Assembly (NCBI GenBank): GCA_017550535.1
Contig: JAFZOS010000040.1
Coordinates: 50,319-114,318, forward strand
DNA from: Lachnospiraceae bacterium
Lineage (GTDB): Bacteria > Bacillota > Clostridia > Lachnospirales > Lachnospiraceae
Length of the DNA stretch: 64,000 nucleotides
Direction of reading: 5' to 3'
Below are positions 43,409 to 53,017 of the stretch, piece after piece. A model generated the notes under the pieces. The model had not been told where the DNA came from, made no database searches, and worked only from the letters and a program-made list of their open reading frames with translations. The position numbers and the translations under genes are program-made. Position 1 is the first letter of the stretch. Each line of letters starts with the position of its first letter.

Positions 43409-44434
43409 ATGGGAAACAGGGTTATTACTTTCGGTGAACTGATGTTAAGGCTTGCACCTGAAGGATATTACAGGTTTGTGCAGGCTGATAAGCTTGGGGC
43501 CACCTTCGGAGGCGGCGAGGCAAATGTGGCGGTATCCCTGGCAAACTACGGGATCGATACGGCATTCTTGACAAAACTTCCGAAGCATGAGATAGGTCAG
43601 GCCGCCGTAAACTCACTCAGAAAGTTCGGAGTGGATACGGATCTTATAGTACGCGGAGGAAACAGGATAGGCATCTACTATCTTGAAAAGGGAGCGAGCC
43701 AGAGGCCGAGCAAGGTCATATACGACAGGGCAGGTTCGGCGATCGCGGAAGCTTCAGCGGATGATTTTGACTGGGATAAGATATTTGAAGGAGCCTGCTG
43801 GTTCCATTTTACAGGGATAACGCCTGCGCTCGGTAAAAACGTTGCGGATATCTGCCTTGAGGCCTGTAAGAAGGCTAAGGAAAAAGGCATTACCGTAAGC
43901 TGTGATCTTAATTACAGGAGCAAGCTGTGGAGCCGCGAAGAAGCCGGAAAGACCATGAGTAAGCTGTGTGAGTATGTCGATGTATGCATTTCCAATGAAG
44001 AGGATGCCAAGGACGTGTTCGGGATCTGCGCGGCCGATACCGATATCACGGGTGGAAAAGTCAATTACGAAGGATATAAGGATGTGGCAAAACAGCTTGC
44101 CGACAGGTTCGGGTTTAAGAAGGTGGCGATGACGCTGCGCACATCCCTTTCCGCGAGCGATAACTTATGGCAGGCCCTTTTATATGACGGAAATGAGTAC
44201 TATATGAGCAGGCAGTACTCTATAAGGATAGTAGACCGGGTGGGCGGCGGAGATTCATTCGGCGGCGGACTCATATATGCGTGCTTGAAAGATTTTTCGG
44301 GGCAGGATACAATAGAATATGCAGTGGCCGCAAGCTGCTTAAAGCATACCGTGGAAGGCGATTACAACATGGTGAGTGTCGATGAGGTATTAAAGCTCGC
44401 CGGGGGTGACGCATCGGGACGGGTGCAGCGCTGA
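43409..44434 (+). CDS. kdgK: 2-keto-3-deoxygluconate kinase (PfkB family)
   Basis: 341 aa, a ribokinase/PfkB family sugar kinase. It phosphorylates KDG to KDPG, the substrate of the aldolase encoded at 36705. N-terminal FGELMLRLAPEG and GGGEANVAVSLANYG are typical of KdgK, and the C-terminal anion-hole motif is DRVGGGDSFGGGL with catalytic Asp. Start ATG 43409 has AAGGAG at 8 nt; the TTG at 43403 overlaps the uxuB stop and is less likely. Confidence 0.95.
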   Translation: MGNRVITFGELMLRLAPEGYYRFVQADKLGATFGGGEANVAVSLANYGIDTAFLTKLPKHEIGQAAVNSLRKFGVDTDLIVRGGNRIGIYYLEKGASQRPSKVIYDRAGSAIAEASADDFDWDKIFEGACWFHFTGITPALGKNVADICLEACKKAKEKGITVSCDLNYRSKLWSREEAGKTMSKLCEYVDVCISNEEDAKDVFGICAADTDITGGKVNYEGYKDVAKQLADRFGFKKVAMTLRTSLSASDNLWQALLYDGNEYYMSRQYSIRIVDRVGGGDSFGGGLIYACLKDFSGQDTIEYAVAASCLKHTVEGDYNMVSVDEVLKLAGGDASGRVQR

Positions 44435-44473
44435 GCCGCTTTAGGATAACAGTACTTAAACGGGAGCGGCTTT

Positions 44474-47452
44474 ATGGGATTTGTAATAAATAAGAATAAT
44501 GTTGAAAACGGTAAGGTTTTCTTCCTGTATGAGGAGGAAGCCTTAACTGGCGTTAAGAGGATAGCGGATAAGGTCAGGAAAGATGTGTCACTCGTATTTG
44601 ATGCGCTGCCTGCGGATGTACATATAAACGGTGCGGACGGTCTTGCCGGACTTAAAGATAACGGTAAGCTTCCCGAATATCCCGTGATCTTCGGAACGCT
44701 CGGACACAGTCCTTTGATAGATGAGCTTTCGGGTCGCGGTCTTTTAAACACCGATGCGATAAAGGGCAAGCGGGAGGTATATTCATTTACCGTTGTTGAT
44801 GAGCCTATTGAGAATGTGAGCGCAGCCCTTGTAATAGCCGGGAGCGACAAGCGCGGTACAATATATGGACTGTTCCGTTTATCGGACATAATAAATGTTT
44901 CGCCTCTTGTTGACTGGTGTGATGTCATGCCCTGCAAAAGGACCGAAACCGTATTAAGTAGAGCAGATGATCACATTTCGAAAGAACCGTCGGTAAAATA
45001 CAGGGGGTTCTTTATCAATGACGAATGGCCCGCTTTCGGTAACTGGGCCGAAAAGAACTTCGGCGGCTTTAACGCAAAAATGTATGAGCATGTGTTTGAA
45101 CTTCTGCTGCGTCTTAAGGGCAATTACTTATGGCCCGCCATGTGGAGCGCGGTATTTCCCGAGGACGGACCGGGCCTTTTAAACGCAGAACTTGCCGATG
45201 AGCTCGGAGTCATAATGGGCATGTCGCATCATGAACCGTGCTTAAGGCAGGGTGAGGAATACAAGCACTTAAGGGGTCCTGAATCCGTATACGGCGACGC
45301 CTGGGATTTTCGGTCCAATAAAGAGGGCATTATCCGTTTCTGGGAGGACGGTCTTAAGAGGGGCGGACGTTTTGAGAATGTGATCACTGTCGGCATGCGG
45401 GGTGAGTTTGATTCGAAGATAATGGGCGAGGATGCGACCCTTAAGGATAACATAGACCTTTTAAGGGATGTATTAAAAACCCAGAACCGTCTTATTAAGG
45501 AAAATGTTAATACAGATATCGATAAGGTGCCGAGGATGCTCGCGCTCTATAAAGAGGTGGAACCGTTCTTTTACGGGGATGAGGATACTGAAGGATTAAT
45601 GGATGATCCTGAACTTGAGGGTGTGACTCTTATGCTCTGTGATGATAATTTCGGTAATCTCCGTACCCTTCCGACCGTTAAGATGAGGGATCATAAGGGC
45701 GGATACGGGATGTATTATCATTTTGATTATCACGGATGGCCGGTCTCCTATGAGTGGATAAACAGCTCCAATCTTCCCAAGGTATGGGAGCAGATGACGA
45801 CTGCTTATGAGTTTGGTATAAGGGAACTGTGGATAGTAAACGTTGGGGATATATTTACAAACGAGTATCCGCTTTCCTATTTCCTGGACCTCGCTTATGA
45901 CTATGATAAGTGGGGGATCTTAAATCCGTTAAGTCCCGATGAATATACTAAAATGTTTGTAGAAAAGCAGTTTGGGGACAGCCTCGATAAGGAAGATAAG
46001 TCGGCGATAGAAGGCCTGCTTAAAGGATATACGAAAATACTATCCTTAAGGCGGCCGGAAGCCATGAATGATAAAGTATTCGATCCGGTCAATTACTGTG
46101 AACTTGAGGATATTTCTACAGCCATTACGGAGCTTATGGAAACGGCCGATACAGTGAGCGCCCGGTTGAACGAAACAAATGCTTTTACTTTCTTCCAGCT
46201 TGTGGGGTATCCCCTTGTAGGGACCATGAACCTTATAAAGATGTGGTTAGCATGTACGGAGAATCATTGGTTTGCGGATATACATGCATCCTTTGCAAAT
46301 AAGCTTGCTGACGAAGTAAGGACTTATCTTAAGCTTGATAAGGTACTGGCCGGGGAACTTGACAGGATACATGACGGCAAGTGGTACGGCATGGGTTTGT
46401 CGGAACATGTCGGTTTTAATAATTGGAATGAAGAGGAATGCGCATATCCTGTTATATATGATCTTGAACCGAGCAATAAGGACAGGATCATAGTTACCAT
46501 ACCGGGTACCGACCAGCATACCGAAGGCGGTGTGTGGACGGGAAAGCAGCTTACACTTCCCGATTTCCTTGACCCCACGTGCGTGAGCGCGAGGATAACA
46601 CTTTATACGACAGGAAGTAAGGAGGCGGCATATAAGATAATAAACGATAAGCCATGGTTATCTTTCGGGCCTTTAAGCGGAACCTGCCCCGGAGGCTTCT
46701 TTGAGCAGATATTTGTTAAGCTTGACAGAGAGTCAGTGGGAGATGATGAAAGTGCATATATTACTATAAATACAGAGTACGGCGATACAAAGATATTTAT
46801 CCCCGTTAACCGTAATGACTATAAGGATCTGCCTGCGGATACCTATGTATGGCTCGGAAGGAAGGATGCTGAGAATGCCGGGTTTAAACCGTATGATCAT
46901 ATATCGATAGAGGCGATACATTATGCCGCGCTCTATAAAACGGATGCCGGAGAATTCAGGGAACTGTTCGGGTACGGGAGGGGCCTTGGTGCCATGAAGG
47001 CATTTCCCGTCGATGCATATTTCACCCCCGGGAAGGATGCGCCCGGTATCGATTACAGGGTATTTGTTCCCGCAGAAGATGAGTATGAAGCGGACCTTTA
47101 TCTGTCACCGTCAAATCCGGTCTCAATGGATAATAAGGTACAGTATGCCATTTCCGTATCATACGGAGACAGGGCGGGAAGCATTAAACCGGATGAGGAG
47201 CCCGAGATCATAAATGTTATCCCCGAAGGATTTAAGGTGGGTGATGATCAGATGTTCTGGGCAAAGGGAGTACTTGACAATATAAGGGTAAGCACGGGCA
47301 GGATCCTTCTTTCAAAAGGCCTTAACACAATAAGGATATATGCCGTGACGCCGGGCTTTGTTCTGCAGAAAATCGTGATAAGGGAGGCCGGCAGTGTTCT
47401 TCCTTCGTCTTATCTCGGCCCGGCTGAAACATACCGCACGGCTCCCCGGTGA
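44474..47452 (+). CDS. Glycoside hydrolase family 115 alpha-glucuronidase
   Basis: 992 aa, matching the usual size of GH115 enzymes. They release (4-O-methyl-)glucuronic acid alpha-1,2-linked to internal or terminal xylose of glucuronoxylan. Family marks include VIAGSDKRGTIYGLFRLSDIINVSPLVDWCDV, YRGFFINDEWPAFGNWAEKNFGGFNAKMYEHVFELLLRLKGNYLWPAMWS, and DYHGWPVSYEWINSSNLPKVWEQM. The C-terminal third (from about 690) looks like beta-sandwich modules. No signal peptide, so it acts in the cytoplasm on imported oligosaccharides. It is the last gene of the operon and would directly supply glucuronate to UxaC. Confidence 0.93.
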   Translation: MGFVINKNNVENGKVFFLYEEEALTGVKRIADKVRKDVSLVFDALPADVHINGADGLAGLKDNGKLPEYPVIFGTLGHSPLIDELSGRGLLNTDAIKGKREVYSFTVVDEPIENVSAALVIAGSDKRGTIYGLFRLSDIINVSPLVDWCDVMPCKRTETVLSRADDHISKEPSVKYRGFFINDEWPAFGNWAEKNFGGFNAKMYEHVFELLLRLKGNYLWPAMWSAVFPEDGPGLLNAELADELGVIMGMSHHEPCLRQGEEYKHLRGPESVYGDAWDFRSNKEGIIRFWEDGLKRGGRFENVITVGMRGEFDSKIMGEDATLKDNIDLLRDVLKTQNRLIKENVNTDIDKVPRMLALYKEVEPFFYGDEDTEGLMDDPELEGVTLMLCDDNFGNLRTLPTVKMRDHKGGYGMYYHFDYHGWPVSYEWINSSNLPKVWEQMTTAYEFGIRELWIVNVGDIFTNEYPLSYFLDLAYDYDKWGILNPLSPDEYTKMFVEKQFGDSLDKEDKSAIEGLLKGYTKILSLRRPEAMNDKVFDPVNYCELEDISTAITELMETADTVSARLNETNAFTFFQLVGYPLVGTMNLIKMWLACTENHWFADIHASFANKLADEVRTYLKLDKVLAGELDRIHDGKWYGMGLSEHVGFNNWNEEECAYPVIYDLEPSNKDRIIVTIPGTDQHTEGGVWTGKQLTLPDFLDPTCVSARITLYTTGSKEAAYKIINDKPWLSFGPLSGTCPGGFFEQIFVKLDRESVGDDESAYITINTEYGDTKIFIPVNRNDYKDLPADTYVWLGRKDAENAGFKPYDHISIEAIHYAALYKTDAGEFRELFGYGRGLGAMKAFPVDAYFTPGKDAPGIDYRVFVPAEDEYEADLYLSPSNPVSMDNKVQYAISVSYGDRAGSIKPDEEPEIINVIPEGFKVGDDQMFWAKGVLDNIRVSTGRILLSKGLNTIRIYAVTPGFVLQKIVIREAGSVLPSSYLGPAETYRTAPR

Positions 47453-47488
47453 TCAAAAAAACAGTTCTAAATAAGTCATAAGTGTCCG

Positions 47489-47523
47489 TACCCCGTGCTT
47501 GAAGAAGTGCGGGGTATTGTATT
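47489..47523 (+). terminator. Terminator of the uronate operon
   Basis: TACCCCGTGCTT (47489-47500) and AAGTGCGGGGTA (47505-47516) form a 12-bp stem with two G-U pairs and a GAAG tetraloop, followed by TTGTATT. It ends the 16-kb operon. Confidence 0.85.
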
Positions 47524-47528
47524 ATAAT
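47499..47528 (+). promoter_or_regulatory. MATE gene promoter overlapping the terminator
   Basis: TTGAAG (47499-47504) and a perfect TATAAT (47523-47528) are 18 nt apart. The -35 lies in the terminator loop, so the end of one unit and the start of the next share bases. Confidence 0.65.
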
Positions 47529-47560
47529 AGACGGGCTATGAATCGAAACGGAGACAAAGT

Positions 47561-48979
47561 ATGAGTGATCTGTTAAGCGCGGAAAAAGAGGCCGCACGCG
47601 AGAATAAGATGGGCGTAATGCCCGTAAACAAACTTATTATAAATATCGGGCTACCCATGATACTATCAATGCTTGTACAGGCATTTTACAATATCGTGGA
47701 CAGCATATTTGTTGCAAGGATACATGATGCATCGGCAACCGGCTCTGCGGGTACGGCGGCACTTGTGGCGGTCGGCATGGCATTTCCCTTTCAGACGCTG
47801 CTTATCGCTTTCGGATCGGGAACCGGAGTAGGCGTCAATGCCATGCTCTCTAAGGCACTTGGCGAAAAGGATGAGGAAACGGTCAAAAAGGCCGCAAACA
47901 ACGGTATATTCGTATCCATTGTCTGTGCCGCGCTTTTCTTCATCATAGGCCGGTTTTTTGCGGGCGCTCTTATCCGTTCCCAGGGCGGCGAGGGGCTTAC
48001 ACTTAAGTACGGTACCCAGTATCTGTCGATAGTATGCATGTTTTCATTCGGTATCTACATGCAGTTCATATTTGAAAGGCTTTTACAGGCAACGGGCCGT
48101 ACCTTCTATTCGATGATAACCCAGATGACGGGTGCCGTCATAAACATTATCCTTGATCCGATACTTATCTTTGGGCTTTTGGGATTTCCCGAAATGAAGG
48201 TTGCGGGAGCGGCGGTAGCGACGGTCACGGGTCAGATAGTAGCGGCCTGCATGGCGCTTTTCTTAAACCTTAAGAAAAATCCCGAAGTAAAGATAAGCTT
48301 TAAGGGCTTTAAGCCCGACCTTCCCGCTATAGGAAGGATATATAAGGTGGGTGTGCCATCCATTATAATGATGTGTATAGGATCGCTCATGACATACTGC
48401 ATGAACAAGATCCTTGTTACGTTAAACGAGGCGGCCGTAGCGGTATTTACGGTGTACTTTAAGCTGCAGAGCCTTTTCTTCATGCCGCTGTTTGGACTTA
48501 ACAACGGCCTCATACCCATACTCGCATACAATTACGGCGCAAAGAAGCGGAGCCGCATGGTAAAGGCGATAAAGGTAGCCATGACATATGCCTTCGGATT
48601 TGCGGCATTCGGTTTCCTGATGTTTGAAGTGATACCGGACAAGCTGCTGCTCATCTTTAATACGGGTGATTCTTCCCTGCTTACATTGGGCGTTCCGGCA
48701 CTCAGGATAATAGGATTCCATTATCTTCTCGCATGGTTCTGCATCGTGGGCGGTACCGTTTATCAGTCACTCGGAAACGGGGTGTATTCGCTCATCGTAT
48801 CGATCGCGCGCCAGCTAGTCGTGCTGATACCTGCGGCATACATATTTGCAAAGCTTGGGGGACTGTCGCTCATATGGTGGAGTTTTCCGGTTGCGGAGCT
48901 TATGTCGTTTGCCGTAAACTGCTTCTTTATGTACAGGATAAACAGGGAGATAATCAGTAAAGTACCGGATAATGTGTGA
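47561..48979 (+). CDS. MATE-family multidrug/metabolite exporter
   Basis: 472 aa with about 12 hydrophobic helices in two similar halves. MATE features: the N-terminal INIGLPMILSMLVQAFYNIVDSIFVAR, SGTGVGVNAMLSKALGEKD, then FGLNNGLIPILAYNYGAKKRSRM and YQSLGNGVYSLIVSIARQ. It should export organic cations or drugs in exchange for sodium or protons. It has its own promoter and terminator. The substrate cannot be read from sequence. Confidence 0.95.
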   Translation: MSDLLSAEKEAARENKMGVMPVNKLIINIGLPMILSMLVQAFYNIVDSIFVARIHDASATGSAGTAALVAVGMAFPFQTLLIAFGSGTGVGVNAMLSKALGEKDEETVKKAANNGIFVSIVCAALFFIIGRFFAGALIRSQGGEGLTLKYGTQYLSIVCMFSFGIYMQFIFERLLQATGRTFYSMITQMTGAVINIILDPILIFGLLGFPEMKVAGAAVATVTGQIVAACMALFLNLKKNPEVKISFKGFKPDLPAIGRIYKVGVPSIIMMCIGSLMTYCMNKILVTLNEAAVAVFTVYFKLQSLFFMPLFGLNNGLIPILAYNYGAKKRSRMVKAIKVAMTYAFGFAAFGFLMFEVIPDKLLLIFNTGDSSLLTLGVPALRIIGFHYLLAWFCIVGGTVYQSLGNGVYSLIVSIARQLVVLIPAAYIFAKLGGLSLIWWSFPVAELMSFAVNCFFMYRINREIISKVPDNV

Positions 48980-48984
48980 TCAAA

Positions 48985-49017
48985 AAGGTCCGACCCGCCG
49001 GCCGGACCTTCCGTTTA
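48985..49017 (+). terminator. Terminator after the MATE gene
   Basis: AAGGTCCG (48985-48992) and CGGACCTT (49003-49010) form a perfect 8-bp stem with a GC-rich 10-nt loop. The CCGTTTATAT tail is only partly T-rich. Confidence 0.8.
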
Positions 49018-49282
49018 TATAAATTTATTAGAGGGAGGATGTGAGGCTCCGCCTCACTATTATGAAAAAGATTTTAATTTCTATGCTGTTATTATATGGG
49101 CAGAATATGAAATTGTAATGCACAAATTGTGAACGATAAATGAACAATCTGCAAAGAAACCATGTCATGTTGCATAAATGATGTGACAAATTAAATTTAT
49201 GTAAACATTTTTGCGAACATTTCTTTTGGTGATTATGGTTGATATAAAAACCGCCAAACAACGGGATTTGACAGGATCGATA
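49011..49282. other. Non-coding AT-rich interval before priA
   Basis: About 270 nt without a credible gene. It holds a perfect GTGAGGC-TCC-GCCTCAC hairpin (49041-49057) and repeated ACATTT/GAACATTT words near 49203-49222. No single convincing promoter was found, although transcription of priA must begin here or upstream. Confidence 0.5.
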
Positions 49283-51520
49283 ATGAAATACGCTAATATT
49301 ATTGTGAATATTTCACATGAAAATCTGGATAAGACATTTCAATATATTGTGCCCAAAACCCTCGAAGATACAATAAATGTGGGTGACTATGTCACAATGC
49401 CGTTCGGGCGAGGAAACAAGCTGATCGGTGGCTATGTTCTGGAGCTTACCGACAAGCCGGTTTACGATTCTTTAAAGCTTAAGGAGATAGTATCGGTCAA
49501 AACGGACAGCAGGCTCGTGGAATACAAGCTCATAAGGCTTGCGTACTGGATGAAGGAAAGGTACGGTTCCACGATGATAAATGCTCTTAAGACAGTCCTT
49601 CCGGTAAAGAAGATCGTAAAGGAAAAGGAGTTAAAGAGCATTGCCTTAAAGCTTGATACAAAAGCCGCTTACGAAAGGCTCGAAATGTATGCAAAAAAGC
49701 ATCAGAAGGCCAGGGAGCGCCTCCTTAAGGAGCTTATTAACGAAAAGGTTCTTGATTACAGGCTGGTAACGGCCAAATTAAACATTACTCCGGCTACCAT
49801 AAGGGCCATGGAGGAACAGGATATCTTAACTGTCGTAAAAAAACGCGTATACAGGAATACGGCTGGCGGTATTTCGGCAGGCAGCAGGGTCACATTGAAT
49901 GCCGATCAGGCTGCGATCGCAGATGATATAAAGGATGATTATAAAAAGGGGATCAGGAAGACATATCTCATCCATGGCATAACGGGAAGCGGCAAGACCG
50001 AAGTATATATGGATATAATCGATGCGGTGGTAAAAGAAGGAAAGCAGGTTATCGTTCTGATACCCGAGATCGCGCTTACCTACCAGACGGCGCTGCGCTT
50101 CTATAAAAGGTTCGGTGACGAAGTGTCCACCCTGCATTCAAAGCTTTCGGACGGCGAGCGTTACGATCAGTTCGAGAGGGCGAAAAAGGGTGAGATATCC
50201 GTGATGATCGGGCCGCGCTCGGCTTTGTTTACTCCATTTGATGATCTGGGGCTCATTATCATAGACGAGGAACACGAGGGGTCATACAAGAGTGAAAACA
50301 TGCCAAGGTACCATGCGCGCGAGACTGCTGAGGTCCTGGCAGGGCTTCATGGCGCATCTCTCATATTGGGTTCCGCGACACCGTCGCTCGAAGCATATTA
50401 CAGCGCACAGAAAAATGAATATAAGCTTTTTAAGCTTGATAAGCGGGCAAATGAAGCAAGCCTGCCGAAAGTTAAGGTGATCGACCTTAAGGAAGAACTT
50501 AAGGGCGGAAACAAATCCATGTTTTCCGGCGAACTAAAGGCGCTTATGGAGGACCGCTTAAGCAGGGGTGAACAGACTATGCTGTTCCTTAACAGGCGGG
50601 GATATGCGGGTTTTGTATCGTGCCGCAGCTGCGGTCATGTGGTGAAGTGCCCGCATTGCGATGTGTCGTTATCCGAGCATAAGGGCGGAAAGCTTATTTG
50701 CCATTACTGCGGGTACGAAAGGAGCGCATACAAGGAGTGTCCCGAATGTAATTCAAAGCTTATCGGCGGCATGAGGGCAGGGACACAGCAGGTTGAGACG
50801 GCAGTAAGGAAGATGTTCCCATATGCATCGGTCCTTCGTATGGATGCCGATACGACCAGGCAGAAGGACAGTTATGAAAAGATACTTTCGGCTTTTGCAA
50901 ACAAGGAAGCCGACATACTTATAGGAACGCAAATGATAGTAAAGGGGCATGATTTTCCGTATGTAACACTTATGGGGGTGCTGGCTGCCGACATGTCCTT
51001 AAATGCAGGCGACTACAGGGCCGCGGAGCGTACCTTCCAGCTGCTTACCCAGGCTGCCGGAAGGGCAGGAAGGGCCGGACTCCCGGGCGAAGTAGTGATC
51101 CAGACCTACCGGCCCGAGCACTATGCTATCCGCTGTGCGGCAGCTCAGGATTTTGAAGGCTTTTATAACGAGGAGATGGCCTACAGGGAGCTTGCCGGGT
51201 ATCCGCCGGCCGGCCATATGCTTGCAGTCGTGGCCGAATCCGCAGATGAGGAGAATGCCCGCACTTATCTTAATGCGTTGGCAGAATCACTTAAAAGTGA
51301 TATAATCAAAGGCTGTTATGGTCCCGATGCAAGGCTTATAGGGCCTGCGGATGCGGCCGTCGGGAAGATAAACGATATATACAGAAAGCTGTTTTATGTA
51401 AAAGCACGGGATATTTCGGTCCTTACAGGGATAAAGGACAGTGCGGAGGAATACCTTAATGCCAATAAGTGTAAGGGTTTAAGGGTCACCTTCGATATGG
51501 ATCCCGTCAGGGGTTATTGA
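49283..51520 (+). CDS. priA: Primosomal replication restart helicase PriA
   Basis: 745 aa. A 3'-to-5' helicase that reloads DnaB at stalled forks. It carries the N-terminal fork-binding domain, Walker A HGITGSGKTEVY, the DEEH box in IIDEEHEGSYK, helicase motif SATPSLEAYYS, and a zinc region of paired cysteines (CRSCGHVVKCPHC, then CHYC and CPEC). Start ATG 49283 (AGGA at 6 nt) gives the typical N-terminus ANIIVNISHENLDKTFQY; an open frame from 49211 is rejected. Confidence 0.96.
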   Translation: MKYANIIVNISHENLDKTFQYIVPKTLEDTINVGDYVTMPFGRGNKLIGGYVLELTDKPVYDSLKLKEIVSVKTDSRLVEYKLIRLAYWMKERYGSTMINALKTVLPVKKIVKEKELKSIALKLDTKAAYERLEMYAKKHQKARERLLKELINEKVLDYRLVTAKLNITPATIRAMEEQDILTVVKKRVYRNTAGGISAGSRVTLNADQAAIADDIKDDYKKGIRKTYLIHGITGSGKTEVYMDIIDAVVKEGKQVIVLIPEIALTYQTALRFYKRFGDEVSTLHSKLSDGERYDQFERAKKGEISVMIGPRSALFTPFDDLGLIIIDEEHEGSYKSENMPRYHARETAEVLAGLHGASLILGSATPSLEAYYSAQKNEYKLFKLDKRANEASLPKVKVIDLKEELKGGNKSMFSGELKALMEDRLSRGEQTMLFLNRRGYAGFVSCRSCGHVVKCPHCDVSLSEHKGGKLICHYCGYERSAYKECPECNSKLIGGMRAGTQQVETAVRKMFPYASVLRMDADTTRQKDSYEKILSAFANKEADILIGTQMIVKGHDFPYVTLMGVLAADMSLNAGDYRAAERTFQLLTQAAGRAGRAGLPGEVVIQTYRPEHYAIRCAAAQDFEGFYNEEMAYRELAGYPPAGHMLAVVAESADEENARTYLNALAESLKSDIIKGCYGPDARLIGPADAAVGKINDIYRKLFYVKARDISVLTGIKDSAEEYLNANKCKGLRVTFDMDPVRGY

Positions 51521-51538
51521 TTCTTATATGGAGGTAAT

Positions 51539-52045
51539 ATGGCACTTAGGACGATAAGGGTCATGGGTGATGAGGTACTTAACAAGGTATGCAAGCCTGT
51601 AAAGGAAGTAACGCCCAGGATAAAGACCCTGATAGAGGATATGATCGAAACCATGTATGAGGCGGAGGGAGTCGGCCTTGCGGCGCCGCAGGTCGGTGTA
51701 CTCAAACGCCTTGTTGTCATCGATGTCGGGGAGGGCCCCTTTGTCATGATAAACCCGAGGATACTCGAAACATCGGGCGAGCAGACCGGTACGGAAGGGT
51801 GCTTAAGCGTTCCCGGTAAATGCGGGATGGTTACGAGGCCGAATTATGCAAAGGTACTTGCATACAATGAGGATATGGAGCCCGTTGAGATCGAGGGTAC
51901 CGAGCTTAAGGCGCGTGCGATGCTGCATGAGATAGATCATCTTGACGGAAAGCTGTACGTCGAGAAGGTCGAGGGCGAGCTTAAGGATGTCACCGAATTG
52001 GAAGAGGATGACGACGACGCGCACGAGCACGAGCAGAGCACTTAA
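51539..52045 (+). CDS. def: Peptide deformylase
   Basis: 168 aa. Removes formyl groups from nascent proteins. It has the three metalloprotease motifs GVGLAAPQVG, EGCLSVPG (metal Cys) and HEIDHLDG (HExxH). The C-terminus is unusually acidic and His-rich (EEDDDDAHEHEQ). GGAGG precedes the ATG. It is followed by fmt, the enzyme that adds the formyl group. Confidence 0.97.
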   Translation: MALRTIRVMGDEVLNKVCKPVKEVTPRIKTLIEDMIETMYEAEGVGLAAPQVGVLKRLVVIDVGEGPFVMINPRILETSGEQTGTEGCLSVPGKCGMVTRPNYAKVLAYNEDMEPVEIEGTELKARAMLHEIDHLDGKLYVEKVEGELKDVTELEEDDDDAHEHEQST

Positions 52046-52057
52046 TGAGGTATAAAA

Positions 52058-53017
52058 ATGAAAGTATTATTTATGGGCACCCCCGACTTTGCCGTAAGTA
52101 TCCTTGAAGCCATAGCGGAAAGCTCCCATGAAGTAGTCGGTGTTGTGACACAGGAGGATAAGCCTAAGGGCAGGAGTGATAAGCTTATGCCGCCTCCCGT
52201 AAAGGAATGTGCGCTGCGCCACGGATATCCCGTATTTCAGCCTCACAGGATAAAGACACCCGAAGCTGTAGAGGAACTTAAGCGGTTTGATGCAGATATC
52301 TTTGTCGTATCCGCATACGGGCAGATCCTTTCAAAGGAGATCCTTGACATGCCAAGGTACGGCTGTATAAACACGCATGCGTCCCTTCTTCCAAAATACA
52401 GGGGCGCAGCTCCCATTCAGTGGGCTATCGTAAACGGTGATGATAAGACCGGTGTTACGATAATGCAGATGGACGAAGGTGTCGATACCGGCGACATACT
52501 GTGTGTAAAGGAAGTTAACATAACATCAAAAGAGACGGGCGAGAGCCTTTTTGATAAACTGGCTGATGCCGGAGCATCACTTATAGTAGAAGCACTTGAC
52601 AGGATAGAAAAGGGTGACATAACACCAAAGAAGCAGAATGAGGATGAAGCGAGTCATGTCGGCATGCTCACCAAAAAGATGGGTGAGCTTGACTTTGGCA
52701 GGACGGCTGTCGAACTTGAACGGCTCATTAGGGCATTTATGCCATGGCCGGGTACTTATACATATCTTAACGGAAAGATCCTTAAGGTACATGAGGCTGA
52801 TGCGGTAAGCGCCGGTGATCTTGCATCGTCATGTGAAGATGCTGATGTAAGCGTTCCCGCGGGCTGTGTTGCGGGAGTTTCAAAGGATGGTATTTATGTT
52901 GCCTCCGCTGACGGGTATCTTAAGATAACCGCTCTGCAGCTTGAGGGGAAAAAGAGGATGAAAGCGGCTGATTTCCTGGCAGGATGCAGGATACTTAAGG
53001 GAGAGAGGCTTCAATGA
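52058..53017 (+). CDS. fmt: Methionyl-tRNA formyltransferase
   Basis: 319 aa. Formylates initiator Met-tRNA using 10-formyl-tetrahydrofolate. N-terminal VLFMGTPDFAVSILEAI and the catalytic HASLLPKYRGAAPIQWAI with INTH are present; the C-terminal domain binds tRNA. The gene sits 12 nt after def and overlaps rsmB by 4 nt. Confidence 0.97.
   Translation: MKVLFMGTPDFAVSILEAIAESSHEVVGVVTQEDKPKGRSDKLMPPPVKECALRHGYPVFQPHRIKTPEAVEELKRFDADIFVVSAYGQILSKEILDMPRYGCINTHASLLPKYRGAAPIQWAIVNGDDKTGVTIMQMDEGVDTGDILCVKEVNITSKETGESLFDKLADAGASLIVEALDRIEKGDITPKKQNEDEASHVGMLTKKMGELDFGRTAVELERLIRAFMPWPGTYTYLNGKILKVHEADAVSAGDLASSCEDADVSVPAGCVAGVSKDGIYVASADGYLKITALQLEGKKRMKAADFLAGCRILKGERLQ

Noticed and set aside
49203..49222. 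LexA/SOS-like site before priA
   Set aside because: Only isolated GAACATTT words occur; there is no inverted GAAC-N4-GTTC arrangement.
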